NCBI GenBank assembly: GCA_028023455.1
Contig: JAQFVV010006313.1
Span: 1,124,992 to 1,188,991, forward strand
DNA length: 64,000 nucleotides
Direction: 5' to 3'
From: Epiperipatus broadwayi
Lineage: Eukaryota > Onychophora > Udeonychophora > Euonychophora > Peripatidae
How positions within the stretch are numbered: position 1 is the stretch's first letter; each line of letters begins with the position of its first letter. The position numbers and the translations under genes were made by a program. The notes beneath the pieces were generated by a model that was given only the letters and a program-made list of their open reading frames with translations, was not told the origin of the DNA and ran no database searches. This document shows, piece by piece, positions 1 through 10,780 of the stretch.

Positions 1-826
1 GTGTTTCTAAAAATTATTTCTACACATCATCTGCATAGTATATATTTCATATAAGTGCATGTTTATTTCATATAATATTTGGTAAAACTGACTTTTAGTG
101 GCTACAACTTTTCACCCTCTATTTTTAAAAAAATGAACTATATTTTATTTGGGTAGTCATCTGAAATTAGGGCACGGCTGCCTGAGGGCATTGTTTATGT
201 GTCAGAACACATAAAAATGTCCTTTCTGTGTTTAGCCTTATGGAGGCTAATACAACATTTGATATTGTAGTAACCCTTTGTCAGGCCACTTTACATGACA
301 TTGCTCAAAAATATTGTGGCCTATTTTGTGCTTCAAAACTATTTAAGCATATTTGTTCTATTTATAGCTGATTACTGTATTGCTTGAGGGTGTTTTAATT
401 TCAAGTCAGTATAACATCTCAAATCTCTGTAATAGAGTAATGTCATTTATATTTAAATAATGATGTTAATTACTAATAATTGTCATATGGTCCCCACCCT
501 GCCCTAAAAAAAAATTTAATATGTAAAAAATTGGCAAAGGATATGTTCGAATACACTTCGACAAAGCTCACACGCTAAGTCACATTTCAGCGTGGAAAAT
601 ATATGAGCCCAATAAAAGGTCTGAGAAGAACATGCAATTTTTCAACTTTTCAGAATTGACGAGTACAGAAAGTGTGTGCTCTTTATTCAGGCATATAATG
701 TCCTCCCAAATACCATATTTTTATTACATCAATGAAATAATAAATAAGTTCATAAAATCCAAAGTTTGTGTACTTTTTTTTTCCATTTCATTAGAAATTG
801 ACAAGTATTTGGATTATCTTTTTTGC
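1..826. other. A+T-rich sequence without a recognisable gene
   Basis: Stops are frequent in all frames and no coding signature or known repeat is visible. The longest open stretch (632-859, 75 codons) is rich in Phe, Ile and Tyr, as expected from random A+T-rich sequence. Confidence 0.6.
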
Positions 827-1577
827 AGCAGGGTTAAAATAAATGACTATTTTTGTTGAGTTTTTGTTAATAATAACAAAGTATGAAAGCCTCCCAAAAA
901 ACAGTTTATTGTAGATGGCAACAAAAAAAAAAAGGTAATTCAAATTGAAATATAAATAAAAGTAAAAAGTAAGAAAAAGTTTTTTTTTTTAAAAAAAAAA
1001 GAAGAAATTATTGACTTTTTGTTTCACTTATTTTTCCGAATGTGGGGATGGGAGTTTGAAAACAATTTTTTACCCCCAAAAAACACAAAAGTGACTTTTG
1101 ATTTAATAAGAAGAAAAACAATTTGGTTATCCTCCCCCCCCCCCCAAATAAAAGTTGAATAAATTTGAAATAATACCCAAAGAATTGCATTTTTTTTTTC
1201 AGCAGGGTTAAAACAAGTGGGGTTCAAATAAATGACTATTTTTGTTTACTTTTGGTTAATAATAACAATATGAAAGCTTCCAAAGAAACTGTTTATTGTA
1301 GAAGCCAAAATAAAAGGCTAATTCAAACGAAATATAAATAAAAGTAAAAAGTGAAAAAAGTTGTTTAAAAAAAAAATAATAATTATTGACTTTATATTAC
1401 AATTATTGATCCGAAGATGGGGGTGGAAATTTCAAAACAATTTTTGAACCCCCAACAACACCAAAGTCACTTTTTGATTTAATAATAATAAAAAAAAAAC
1501 AATTTAGTGAACCAAAAAAAAAAAAAGTAGAACAAAGTCGAAATGAGTCCCAAATAATTATACCATTATATTTTTTC
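827..1577. repeat. Tandem duplication, unit about 375 bp
   Basis: A unit starting with AGCAGGGTTAAAA at 827 starts again at 1201. Blocks follow in the same order in both units: AATAAATGACTATTTTTGTT, TTAATAATAACAA, AACTGTTTATTGTAGA or a close variant, AATATAAATAAAAGTAAAAAG, then a run of A, TATTGACTTT and a CCCCCAA block. A third start (GGGGTTAAAACAAG) appears near 1580 and then diverges. The units differ by substitutions and homopolymer length, including a run of 12 C at 1134-1145 in the first only. No coding potential. Confidence 0.85.
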
Positions 1578-2420
1578 ATTGGGGTTAAAACAAGTTTTTT
1601 CATCATGAAGCAGTCCAATGTTTAAAATTCAGAAAAATAAGCACAAAATTAAATTACCAAAATTTTTTTGATAAAGAAAATGTCAAGTTAAAAAAAACAA
1701 TGAAAATGAATATAAAAATGTGTTTAATAAAAAAAAAAATCATATAGTAATTCTCCATTGGACTCACACTTTTTATTAGATACATTTAATTCTATTCGAA
1801 AAAAAGATAAGCTTCTTGCACCCAAAGAAATCTACCTATCCACATGGACTGGTTCTTAGTATAAGAAATTCATAAAAACACTCAGGAAGTTATCATTAAA
1901 AATGTAAATTTATACTAGATTTTTTTTTTTGTTGTCTAGAGCAATTCATTTCTAACACTTTATATAAAATAAAAATATTAAAAAAAAAAAAAGAAATGTT
2001 ATAAATGAAATAAAAAATTTGTTTAATCAAAACAAAAACATGTTCTATAAAAAAAAAGTTGTGGCGGCCTGGTAACATTATATTTGATTTAATTTTGTAT
2101 AGCATCAATGCCACAAGTGGTTGTGCTCAGATTTCAGATGATTATCTTTATTTGTACTATGTAATTGTAAAGTATATCTAACAGTTATCTAACTATAAAT
2201 AAATAAATAAACAAACTGTAGCTAACTATAAATTTATTTTTTACATAAAAGTTAATAATAAAAATAATAAAAATAAACTTACATTTTTATGCATTATTTT
2301 TGAGCTATGGACATGAGGAAATTCATGAAAATGGTGTCATGTTCAAGAATACCCCTAAATGCAAATTCATGCAGGTAGGATGAAAACAAAGCTCTGCTTG
2401 TACTAAATTGGTAATTTCAC
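1578..2420. other. A+T-rich sequence without a recognisable gene
   Basis: Poly(A) and poly(T) runs and low-complexity AAATAAATAAAT-like sequence. No gene, RNA or named repeat was recognised. Confidence 0.55.
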
Positions 2421-2998
2421 TTACGCTTTGCTCTCATCCACATATTTTCAACATTATTAGTGTGGATAAGTTTGACATCCAGATCAACAAAGCTGTCTTG
2501 GTAGATGATGATAAAGTGAAGATATACATCATTATCTAGACTGCTTATATTGTTATAAGCATGCCAGCTTTCAGTGATTATATGTGTACCAGGTAAAATG
2601 TGTTGCTGTAAGAGTGGTTCCAGAGTGGCACCTGATTTATCTCAAATTTCTATTAAAAACACCTTCTTGATTCTCTTTCTATCCCACTCAACACCCAATG
2701 GCTCTTCCTCATTTCTCACCTGTGGTGTTTCGAATGAAAGAAGTATAATTCATTGATTTCCACTATTCATGGTTTGCCATCGTCATCAAATCTGCCATGT
2801 GGTGAATTTCTATCGAAATATCTAGCACATTTTTCCCAGAAAAAATGACACCAGTCTATGACCACTTGTTCACTAACATCAATATCATGAACAATAAAGT
2901 GTGTTGGTAAATTATTTGCCCAATGACACATTATATAAACACTGGTGTTCAAAGACAGATGGTTTTGAAAAAGAGACCCCCTTCTTATTGAAGCAAGA
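2421..2998 (-). pseudogene. Merlin / ISXO2-like DDE transposase remnant
   Basis: The minus-strand translation follows the core of the ISXO2-like transposase domain found in eukaryotic Merlin elements (cut-and-paste DNA transposons). Visible in order: IRRGSLF, then VIDWCHFFWEKC, then DDDGKP, a stop, VEINE, then WVLSGIERESRRCF. After a frameshift near 2650 come LLQQHILPGTHIITESWHAY and NNVENMWMRAK. In the family, VEIDES supplies the first catalytic Asp (here Asn), ISDxW the second (here Glu) and the Glu of NVExxW the third (still present). With stops, a frameshift and two altered catalytic residues it is dead. The N-terminal part is missing: similarity stops at about 2998, where gag-like sequence of a Ty3/gypsy element on the other strand begins, so one element probably broke the other. 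No terminal inverted repeats were found. The domain assignment is from motif order only. Confidence 0.72.
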
Positions 2999-4330
2999 TT
3001 GAATTGTATAAATAGTAATATGGGAGTAAGGTTGAATGATGTGAACAGTAAGGTTGAATGATGTGAACAATAACATGAAGTAGTATGGAAATAAGATTGA
3101 AGAGTGAAATGAACAATAAAATGATAAAATCTGGGAAAAAAGACAAGTGAAAATATAGATAGTGTTATGATAGATATTAAGACAGAAGTGAAAGATATTG
3201 AGACTAGGATCTCCACTGATATGGACAGCTATCAATAAATTTGGAAAAGCATGCAAAGAGATAACTCAAAGATGAAGTTAGCACTTGGCAGCCTAAGGAA
3301 TGAAATGGAAGGGAAGGGCTTAAGATGCCAAAAATGATTTTAACTGTTCAAATCAAGCATCATTGGACAACTAAATGTTAAATATTATTAATAAAGTACA
3401 AAAGAATCAGGAGGCCTTCAAAGAAGAGATATGTATCAAACAGAAGAAATTGCAAGACAGAATCTGAAAACTTTTTAAAGGCATGAGACTGCCCTGAGCT
3501 TTGGGGCAGAGTCACCTAATGAAGCCTTAGTAGCCTTAGATCACCAATTCAAATGGCGTGAAGATAAAATAACCTAAGTACAGACATACTCAGTCATAGG
3601 TAATGCTGCTATGGAGAAGCTGATGGAAAGTGCCACTAAAACATTAGATAGGGAGGATAGATTAGACAAGACACTGAGCCAAAGGATTCTAGTGATTGAG
3701 TCTCAGCTGTGTCAGGGGATGCTAACCATTGAAGTACAACCAGTCTGAATTAACTCAGGGACTCAAAACAGTAGTAGGGGAGAATGAAATGGTAGGAGAG
3801 ACCACTTGGAAGTTGCTCTTGAAGACCCAAAGAGGGTAAGTAACCTTCATGAGAAGTCTACCCTTCCACATTGCTTAGTATCTGAGTTAGATGATTACCA
3901 TCTTGATTTTAATTTAAAATGGTTAGACCTGAATATTTATCCAATCAACCCTGTAAATCACATGCTGATTCCACAGATAGATATACTGGACATGAAAAAA
4001 TGCATAGACAACCAGCCCAATTCATATCCAGTAAACAATTTATGAGGAAGATATTTAAAGGAGCAACCAATGAAGCCTCCATTGAGCATCTCAGAAACAT
4101 CAATCTTTACTTTTCAGTGAACTGAAATTTGTCTGAAGGCAAGAAAGTGATTATTGCATATAGTCATCTTCAGGGAGATGCATTGATGTGGTGGGAGACA
4201 TTATTTCAGGCCCCATCCACCTTGGATGACTACCAAATGCTGCTAAAAAGAACTTTTGGAATAGGAGTAGGAAAGAAGCTCTGCTATAAAGCTATTCAAG
4301 GATAAGTTGCAATCAGCTCCATGAAAAACT
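2999..4330 (+). pseudogene. gag remnant of the Ty3/gypsy element
   Basis: The 5' part encodes repeated heptad-like stretches with hydrophobic residues every three or four positions, for example SVMIDIKTEVKDIETRIST near 3160-3220, as expected of a coiled-coil gag N-terminus. The gag core follows at about 4040-4303: FKGATNEASIEHL, an internal stop, KKVIIAYSHLQGDALMWWE, then TLDDYQMLLKRTFG. The run from K(K/V)IxxAxSxLxGDAxxWWE to a following LxxxF block is characteristic of Ty3/gypsy capsid. Gag would have packaged the element RNA in cytoplasmic particles. Stops at 4123-4125 and about 4301-4303, plus earlier ones, inactivate it. No CCHC zinc knuckle was found between this block and the protease; whether it was lost or never present cannot be told. 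Confidence 0.75.
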
Positions 4331-4828
4331 TTTTAATAAAGTTTCTTCACAGACTGGTCACAAAGTTGGGAACTTTTAGCATGTACCACCTGAGTAAAAG
4401 TAAAATTATCAGAACCAATACCATAAGCACTGAGGAGATGGGGAAATGCTAAATAATATTGATATGAATAACAACAATTTTATCAATGTGTACATCACAA
4501 AAAAGAACAGGTCACCATTAATGGTATCTATTAAAAAATATATATAATGATGCCAGCCATTGGAAGGATGAATCGCTTCAAAGGAATTCCCAATATATCT
4601 GGACATATATAGGAAATAGAGTTAATAATAACAAGATGGGAATAACCCCCTCCCATATTTCATGGAAGTTTCCAAAACCAGGGTGTAGCAATTATACATC
4701 CATGATCCAGAAAAAAAAACTAGAAAGGAACTTGAGGTTATGCTACCCAATTCAAGACACCAAACTGACCTTGAGAAACATGAACCAAATCCCTGATTTA
4801 AAAATCACTAATATGAGGTGTTTGTAGG

Positions 4829-5158
4829 ATGACAAATTGCCCATCTTCAGCCTTGTTAGATTTTGGAAGCCAGATTTTAGTGGTGTCAGACAAATTATTC
4901 CAAGAGATTCTGATCAAAAAACCCAACATCAAGACTCTACAACTAAAATCCATTCAGGTTACCATAGCTAACAGCAGAAAAGCTATATTAGTGTATAAGA
5001 AAATCTGTGTTGAGATCAAGATAGTCCAAAACATCCTTTATGATGTGTTACTAATACTGAATGCCCTAATTCATGATGCCATTCTAAGGGCAAACTTCCT
5101 ACACTTGAACACTTTAGGTGATGAGGGCTTAGAGATGTCATTTGCTTCTAAGATATGA
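4829..5158 (+). pseudogene. Retrotransposon aspartic protease remnant
   Basis: An open stretch of 109 codons between gag and RT. Near its start is SALLDFGSQILVVSDKLF, matching the retropepsin active-site block ALLDTGSQxSxxS, with the DTG or DSG triad changed to DFG. Later ILRANFL resembles the conserved ILGxDFL that closes the fold. The catalytic Asp is present, but the Thr/Ser next to it is replaced by Phe, which should abolish activity. In an intact element this enzyme processes the Gag-Pol precursor. The frame after this block leads into the linker to RT with breaks. Identification rests on the two motifs and the position between gag and RT. Confidence 0.7.
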
Positions 5159-5387
5159 TATCCCTGAGATTGATTGTATTTTATCCAATATCCCAGAAGC
5201 AATCATAAATAATAAACTCTCAGAGTCCAACTTGCTTGGAAGTTATGATATGTTAAAACTGCACTCTGTGATTAATAGATTTAACCCAATCTTCTCAGAG
5301 ATACATGGAGTGATTGATGGGTTTCAACAGAGAGTTATATTAGTACATGACCAATCATTTCAATCCAAATCATACCTTAATTCATAG

Positions 5388-5850
5388 CAGTATCATGAAG
5401 AAATAATTAAAGAAATTAATAAAATGTTGGACCGTGAGATCATTTCGAAGTGCTCTTCACCTTACTGTATTCCAGTTGTAACTGTGAAAAAGAAAGATGG
5501 GTCAGTGAGATTTTGTTTAGATTCCAGACAGTTAAACAAAGTTACTGTCTCTGATTGAAACATTTCTCCATCCATACATGAATTATTCACAAGATTTGAA
5601 AACAACAAGGTGTTTTTCACTTTTGATCTAACAGCCAGTTATTGTCAGATTATACTCCACCCATATGATTGCCAATACACTGCCTTCCAATATGAGGATT
5701 ATACATATCAGTTTAATAGGATGCATTTTTGATTGATAAATAGTGGTGCTGTTTTGATAAAGTGCTTAGATAAGACTATTTCTGAGATTAAGCAGATTGA
5801 GACTATTTATGTGGATGGGGTGGTAATTCTATCTGACAAATGAAAAAAAA
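5388..5850 (+). pseudogene. Ty3/gypsy reverse transcriptase remnant
   Basis: Reads [20 protein letters not shown] then [20 protein letters not shown], the hallmark start of gypsy RT (xxGIIxxSxSPxxSPVVxVxKKDGSxRxCxDYRxLN). It continues FFTFDLTASYCQI (motif A, with the catalytic Asp of FDL kept) and YTAFQYEDYTYQFNRM. At 5808-5819 the YVDD catalytic box reads YVDG, so the second catalytic Asp is lost. Internal stops occur near 5557 and 5730, and the segment after 5840 decays into several frames. The enzyme would copy the element RNA to cDNA in the particle. The call is firm; subfamily assignment would need an alignment. Confidence 0.9.
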
Positions 5851-6132
5851 TTTCAACACTTTACTATGTATTTTGAAAAGTGCTACAATAAGGAAATCAA
5901 AATTAACTTCAAGAAGAGTACCTTAGTTTCCAACCTGATAATGTCATATTGTATGTTGCAATGTGATAAGGTATCATCGAGAGAAGATCAGTATCATTCA
6001 AAACTTTCTTAAACCAACCAATAAAAAAACAAACTCATTTGTTTTATGCCTCTGTAACTTTTATAATCATTTCTATCAGAAGTTGTCAGACCACATGGAA
6101 CCATTGTTAAAACTAATCAGAAAATTTAAAAG

Positions 6133-6408
6133 ATGGAACTGGACCAAGTAATAGGACAGGGGTTTGAAAATATTAAAACAGGTTTCTTAAAGCAAATCAT
6201 GTTAGCCTTCTTTGATTTTAATAAACTGTTTATTGTCCAAACAGATAGTAATGGTTTCAGATTAGTTGTAAGATTATACCAGATCCAGGAGGGTGGCCTG
6301 CATGGTATCCTCTATTCTACCAGCCAGTTCCAGAAGGGTCCAGAAATAAATTACACAATTACTGAGAAGAAAACACTGGCAAAAGTGTGGGCATTCCAAC
6401 AGTTTTGA
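6133..6408 (+). pseudogene. RNase H domain remnant of the Ty3/gypsy element
   Basis: An open stretch of 91 codons showing IVQTDSNGFRLVVRLYQ (in the family xLxTDASxxGxGAVLxQ, with the first catalytic Asp in TDS), then LHGILYSTSQF and INYTITEKKTLAKVWAFQQF. The last is the gypsy block NYxxxEKExLAxVxAxxxFR with the catalytic Glu. RNase H would degrade the RNA of the RNA-DNA hybrid during reverse transcription. It lies directly after the RT remnant in the expected order. The remaining active-site region downstream is broken by a stop at 6408 and is not readable. This is one of the better preserved blocks, but it has no intact frame to its neighbours. Confidence 0.85.
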
Positions 6409-6816
6409 CAGATGCTACTGGGATTGAGGTGATAGTGATCACAGATCCCACGGCTTGAATTTTTGAATTACAGCTATCTGACCAATAATCATCTAGTCAG
6501 ATGGAGTTTGCTGCCACAGAAATTCAATTACATTGTATGATAATGTAAAGAATGAAAGAATGTTATTGCTGATGTGATTCAAAACCCAGGTAGCTCAAAA
6601 AATGCCAATTTGATGGCTAATGGTAATGTAGAGAATGATTTCAAGAACCTATACCAATTGACTTTTCAGACCCTGATTTAAACCCAATCATGAAAGTTTT
6701 AAATGTGCCAAAGGATATTACTTGTTATAAAAAATAGAGCAAGGTCTTATTTTACAAAGTAAAAATATATAAGGATGAGTGGAGAGTAATTATACCTAAA
6801 ACATTGCACACCCTGC

Positions 6817-7830
6817 ACATAAGATATATCTACTGTTTGTATGGACACTTTGGTGTCCATAAAACAGAACACACATTGAGAATTTGTTTTTTCTGGCCAA
6901 TAATGCATAAAGACAACTTAAAAATTACTTCAAAAATTGCCTAGTATGTCTATGAGTCAAGCCAGTAAACCAAAATTATAGTAACACATTAAAATCTATA
7001 ATTCTTAAAAGGCCAAATGAGATCTTGGCAATAAATTATTATCAGCCATTGCCACCATTCAACAAACAAAAATACCTATTGGTCCCCTACAATATCTTCT
7101 CAAAATACATTTTAGCTTATCCAATACTCCAAGCTAATACCAGACACAAGGTCAATGTATTATACACTTTCCTATTTGTAGGGATAGAGAAGCCTAAGAC
7201 TATGTTAACACACTTTGACACACCTTTTCTATCGAAATAATGGGGGAAATGGTTGGATAAATCTTAGCTAAAACATGTGCTTTTATACATTAAGAATCCA
7301 CCATCAAAGCCTTGTAAACACATAATGTAGGAGCTTGGATATTCTTTCAGGGCTTACCTGGAGGATGAGCCAAAGGGATAGGTAAAGCAAACAGAATGTA
7401 TAGTCAATTACATCAACTGGAGCATGAATGAATCAACTGTATTCACACCAATCAAACTACACTTCAACCAGTCTACTCATATATTATTTGAGAAATATCA
7501 ACCTTCAATTATGCATGTCAATTTTGATACTGACATGGATGTGTTAAAAGCATATGAACAGTTGACCAACAAATCAGATATGAGGATCAAAAACAAAAAA
7601 AAAAACAGTGCTCAAAACTTCAAGATAGGGGCAAGGTGTTCAGGAAAACACCCCATGTAAGAAAACCCACTAGAGAATAAATATCAGAAGTTTTATGAAC
7701 ACTATAAGAGATTATTAACTGTTGTAGAACAGTCAGATCCAAATGTGTTTTGCATAAACACGGTAGGGGAAATAAAATGGACATGTAATGCCTCTATCCT
7801 AAAACCATGTTTTGGTAAATCGGAGTAATC
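6817..7830 (+). pseudogene. Ty3/gypsy integrase remnant
   Basis: The zinc-binding part (6817-6945) reads HIRYIYCLYGHFGVHKTEHT, then FWPIMHKD and KNCLVCL, giving the His/His and CxxC of the HHCC finger. The catalytic core follows (7025-7240): INYYQPLPPFNKQKYLLVPY, FSKYILAYP and PKTMLTHFDTPFLSK. In the family these are VDYYGPLP and LTDNGxxF, so both catalytic Asp positions are changed (Asn and His). The C-terminal part (about 7600-7830) shows FKIGARC, YKRLLTVVEQ and ILKPCFGKSE, fitting the family blocks YxxGDxV, YxGPxxV and LKPxF. Integrase would insert the cDNA into the chromosome. Several stops separate the blocks. This copy could not have catalysed integration. Confidence 0.87.
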
Positions 7831-8645
7831 ATGGAGATGATGTGCTAAATTGATAAGTAAATTTAATGATAGGTATGATTTTCAGTTAAAGTAAAAAAAG
7901 GTAAGATAACATCAAAAAAATGGGTTCATTAATAGTGTGTGCCCAGGTGATGGCAAAAGCCATTACTGCAATGCTTACATTCAACTAAAACTTAAGAGCT
8001 GATCCATACAGAGTGATGACTACTCCAATGTTTACTTAGTCATTAGGAAAGTCCACTAAGCCTAAAAATGAACAGGATTAAGGCTAATGAGCTGTCTATG
8101 TGCCTTCTATAATATAGGGAATGTCACTAGTAATATAGCGACATATCAATAGTTAATCTCATACCATGTAACCATCATCATCATAATAAAAAATCAATGA
8201 GGCTCATATATAATCTCACAGCACTATGATGCAGTAGATAAAGTGGTACATTGTAAAGAATTAGAAATATAGTTGAAAGAACAGCAGGAGCTGAAATAAA
8301 TTGACTTTATAACCCTCTTTTAAAATACAGGAAAATAAAGAACATGAATGACTCAATGCAAAACAATCCTTAGATGCTAGTTAAGTATTAAATTTTATTA
8401 AGTGATAAAAATTTTAATCCTGTAAGGATAAGAAAGTTGTAAGAGTTGCTTACATTCCAGTTTAAACCCACCATTATATGTCCAGACAGTACCTATAAAA
8501 AGACAATCCAAAATAATAAGTTAAATACATGATAGTTTTATATAGAACCATACATACAAATTTGAAGTTTGTTTTAATAAATGCCAAACCAACATAATGT
8601 TGAAATGAAATAAATGGTCCTTATTAATGGAAAAGAAAAGCTTAA
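7831..8645. other. Sequence 3' of the gypsy remnant, no gene seen
   Basis: This is where a 3' LTR would lie, but no long match to sequence upstream of gag was found, so an LTR cannot be called. A+T-rich with stops in all frames. Confidence 0.5.
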
Positions 8646-8714
8646 TTTTAAGAACCTTGTATATATATATATATATATATATATAAGGTTCTTAAAAGGT
8701 TCTACACAGTAAGA

Positions 8715-8749
<35 letters not shown>

Positions 8750-8763
8750 TCTTACTGTGTAGA
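8646..8763. repeat. Two adjacent TA-cored perfect palindromes
   Basis: First palindrome 8646-8697: arms TTTTAAGAACCTT and AAGGTTCTTAAAA around a TA tract. Second, 8701-8763: arms TCTACACAGTAAGAAACA and its exact reverse complement (18 bp each) around a TA tract of about 27 bp. They are separated by only a few bases, and both could extrude as cruciforms. Confidence 0.9.
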
Positions 8764-9860
8764 TGTCATGATGTCAGACAGTAATTTAGTCAATGTAGTG
8801 ATAACTTGATGTCAAATCAATATTTAAGCAAGAAAGTGCTTGAAAATGAGAATAGAGTTTTGCTATATAAATTTATTACACAATGTTTTTACATAACATC
8901 AACAACAACCATTAATTTGCATAACAATATGGTCATATAGTGATAGAAAAGGAAAATAAAAATGCAAGTTTGGTGGACAATGGATGTCGAATGCCAGTAT
9001 AAAATCAAACCCAAGTCATTTCCATTCTCTTTCATACTTTATCAAGTGTTATAACAACTGCAAATATTGAATAGCATAATATCAAACATTAAATAGATGA
9101 TGTGTTCAAAGATATTACCTTTTCTGTATAACATTTTTGTGCTGAAAATTAAAGCAAATCACCCTCAACATTTAACAAGGCAAAAATCAATAAACTTTGG
9201 CTGTGTAATTAAAAAAATTCAATTAATTATGTAGCATTAATTGAAGACAGAAGACTGCACAATTGAACAAGGAAAAATGTTATATATAGCCAACACATAA
9301 TGATAAATGATGAAATGAAACTTTTCTTTGTGTATTATAAGCTGAAAACAATTTAAAACTTTCTTCTTGGATTACCAAAGAATGTATATTGGCTAGATAA
9401 ATGTGCCATAGTATGCATAGAAAAACACCTAATGCCTAATCAGAAGTGAGAGGATGACATCCAAAATGAAAACAACCTTGTCCAACCATTACTGGAGAAT
9501 CTGGATAATAATGATAGAGGATTTATCAGAATGAACTGTATCTATGAAAGACACTATAAATTATACACTCTAACCAGAAAGATTTGAACAAAATCAATAT
9601 TATCATATAATTTTTTTTTTACTTTATACATTTGTAAAATTATACTTTTATTATTTCTACATTTGGAAGTTTTAGCATGTTTGCAATTGGTAGAGTTCAT
9701 TCCATAAGAAGCAACAGTTTGTTTTGTATATAAAATTTAGGTTACTTCTTCCATAATGATTTGACATTCAGTCATTATCATCGTCATATAGTATGGAATG
9801 AGGTAAGAATTTTTGATGCTTTTCCATATTAATTTGTACCCATTAAGACAGGAAAGAGTT

Positions 9861-9900
9861 TACATTATATGTTTACCTGTTACATTATATGTTTACCTGT
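9861..9900. repeat. 20-bp direct tandem repeat, two copies
   Basis: TACATTATATGTTTACCTGT occurs twice, identical and head to tail. A recent local slippage or duplication event. Confidence 0.9.
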
Positions 9901-10575
9901 TTGTGTTTTAACTAATAATTGGTACATTTGGTTATTTGGTGTGAATGATTAATGTTCTTGTATGAAAATCTTTTCTATCCACTTTAGAGAACTTGTAAAT
10001 AAAGGGGGGGGGGCAATGAAAATCTTTCCAGAAGAAATTGGATCATGGAGTTATTGGACATGCAGTGATATAATCTTGTAAATATATATTTAGCTTCACG
10101 ATCATTATGACAATTAAACAATAAATTTCTTTTATTTTATTTTTGTATCTTAGGTAATCATATTGACTTTGTAAGTAGAAATTGTCTAATAATGCATATC
10201 TACCAGGGACATGGATTGATATAATGAATAATTTAGTTGTTGAAATGATAGAGATGCATATGAGATACCTAGAAGCACATCTTTTACTATGTCAATAGAA
10301 TTTCAATTGTTATCTGTTATTAATAAAAATTGTTAATATGTTTTAAATCAAATTGGTATCAAGTTTATCAAATTGTTCATGCAGCCACTCATTAATTTAA
10401 CTGATACATATTATTATAACACATAACACCGAAATAGAGTTGGGTGTATCTTAGGTCAATGAAAAACTTAATTGCTACATAAAGTAAATTCACCTCTGAA
10501 GAGATCTAAAGGCAACATTCTCTTTGGGTTCAAATACTGAGGTGTAATGGAATCTGAAGAGGGGTGAGGTTTGTA

Positions 10576-10740
10576 TGAACTGGCCTAAATTGGATCTAGA
10601 TTTAATGAGTAAATTAAGAGCTAGCTCATTAGAAATAGATATGATCATTGGTTAGTTGCTTTATTATGTTATTCATAGCATACTACCAGAAGATCCTGCT
10701 CCCTTCCTTCTTGTGGAAAACCTGGCCAATTACAGTACTT
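10576..10740 (+). pseudogene. Possible BEL/Pao-type retroelement peptidase scrap
   Basis: One frame reads NWPKLDLDLMSKLRASSLEI, DMIIG, then a stop, LLYYVIHS, ILPEDPAPFLLVENLA. The spacing of xIDxLIG to a following Pro/Gly-containing block recalls the aspartic peptidase region (peptidase A17) of BEL/Pao retrotransposons. Only about 50 codons are involved, with an internal stop, no neighbouring RT or integrase was found, and the resemblance could be chance. No function is claimed. Confidence 0.22.
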
Positions 10741-10744
10741 AAAA

Positions 10745-10780
10745 TTGTAATTATAAATTTATTAAATGCACATTGATTAC
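10745..10780 (+). repeat. 36-nt exact match to 63,004-63,039
   Basis: A block beginning TTGTAATTATAAATTTATTA and ending AAATGCACATTGATTAC is identical in both places, 52 kb apart and in the same orientation. At the second site it lies directly beside a palindromic element. Probably the end of a dispersed repeat family. Confidence 0.8.

Larger units (their letters stand above)
2999..7830 (+). mobile_element. Degenerate Ty3/gypsy LTR retrotransposon, internal region
   Basis: Remnants of all pol domains occur on one strand in the order typical of Ty3/gypsy (Metaviridae): gag, protease, reverse transcriptase, RNase H, integrase zinc-binding region, integrase core, integrase C-terminus. Many stops and several frameshifts break the frames, and active-site residues of protease, RT and integrase are changed, so the copy is old and inactive. 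I found no matching pair of long terminal repeats. The 5' end is cut by the Merlin remnant near 2998, and no LTR was identified after the last integrase block near 7830. Integrase placed after RNase H separates it from Ty1/copia. Confidence 0.9.

Noticed and set aside
2767-3216. A 149-codon minus-strand open frame read as one gene.
   Set aside because: Its C-terminal half is the Merlin/ISXO2-like remnant, and its N-terminal half is antisense to the gypsy gag coiled coil. The join is the breakpoint between two elements.
7831-8645. A 3' LTR of the gypsy element.
   Set aside because: No sequence upstream of gag matches it; the 5' side is missing, so an LTR cannot be shown.
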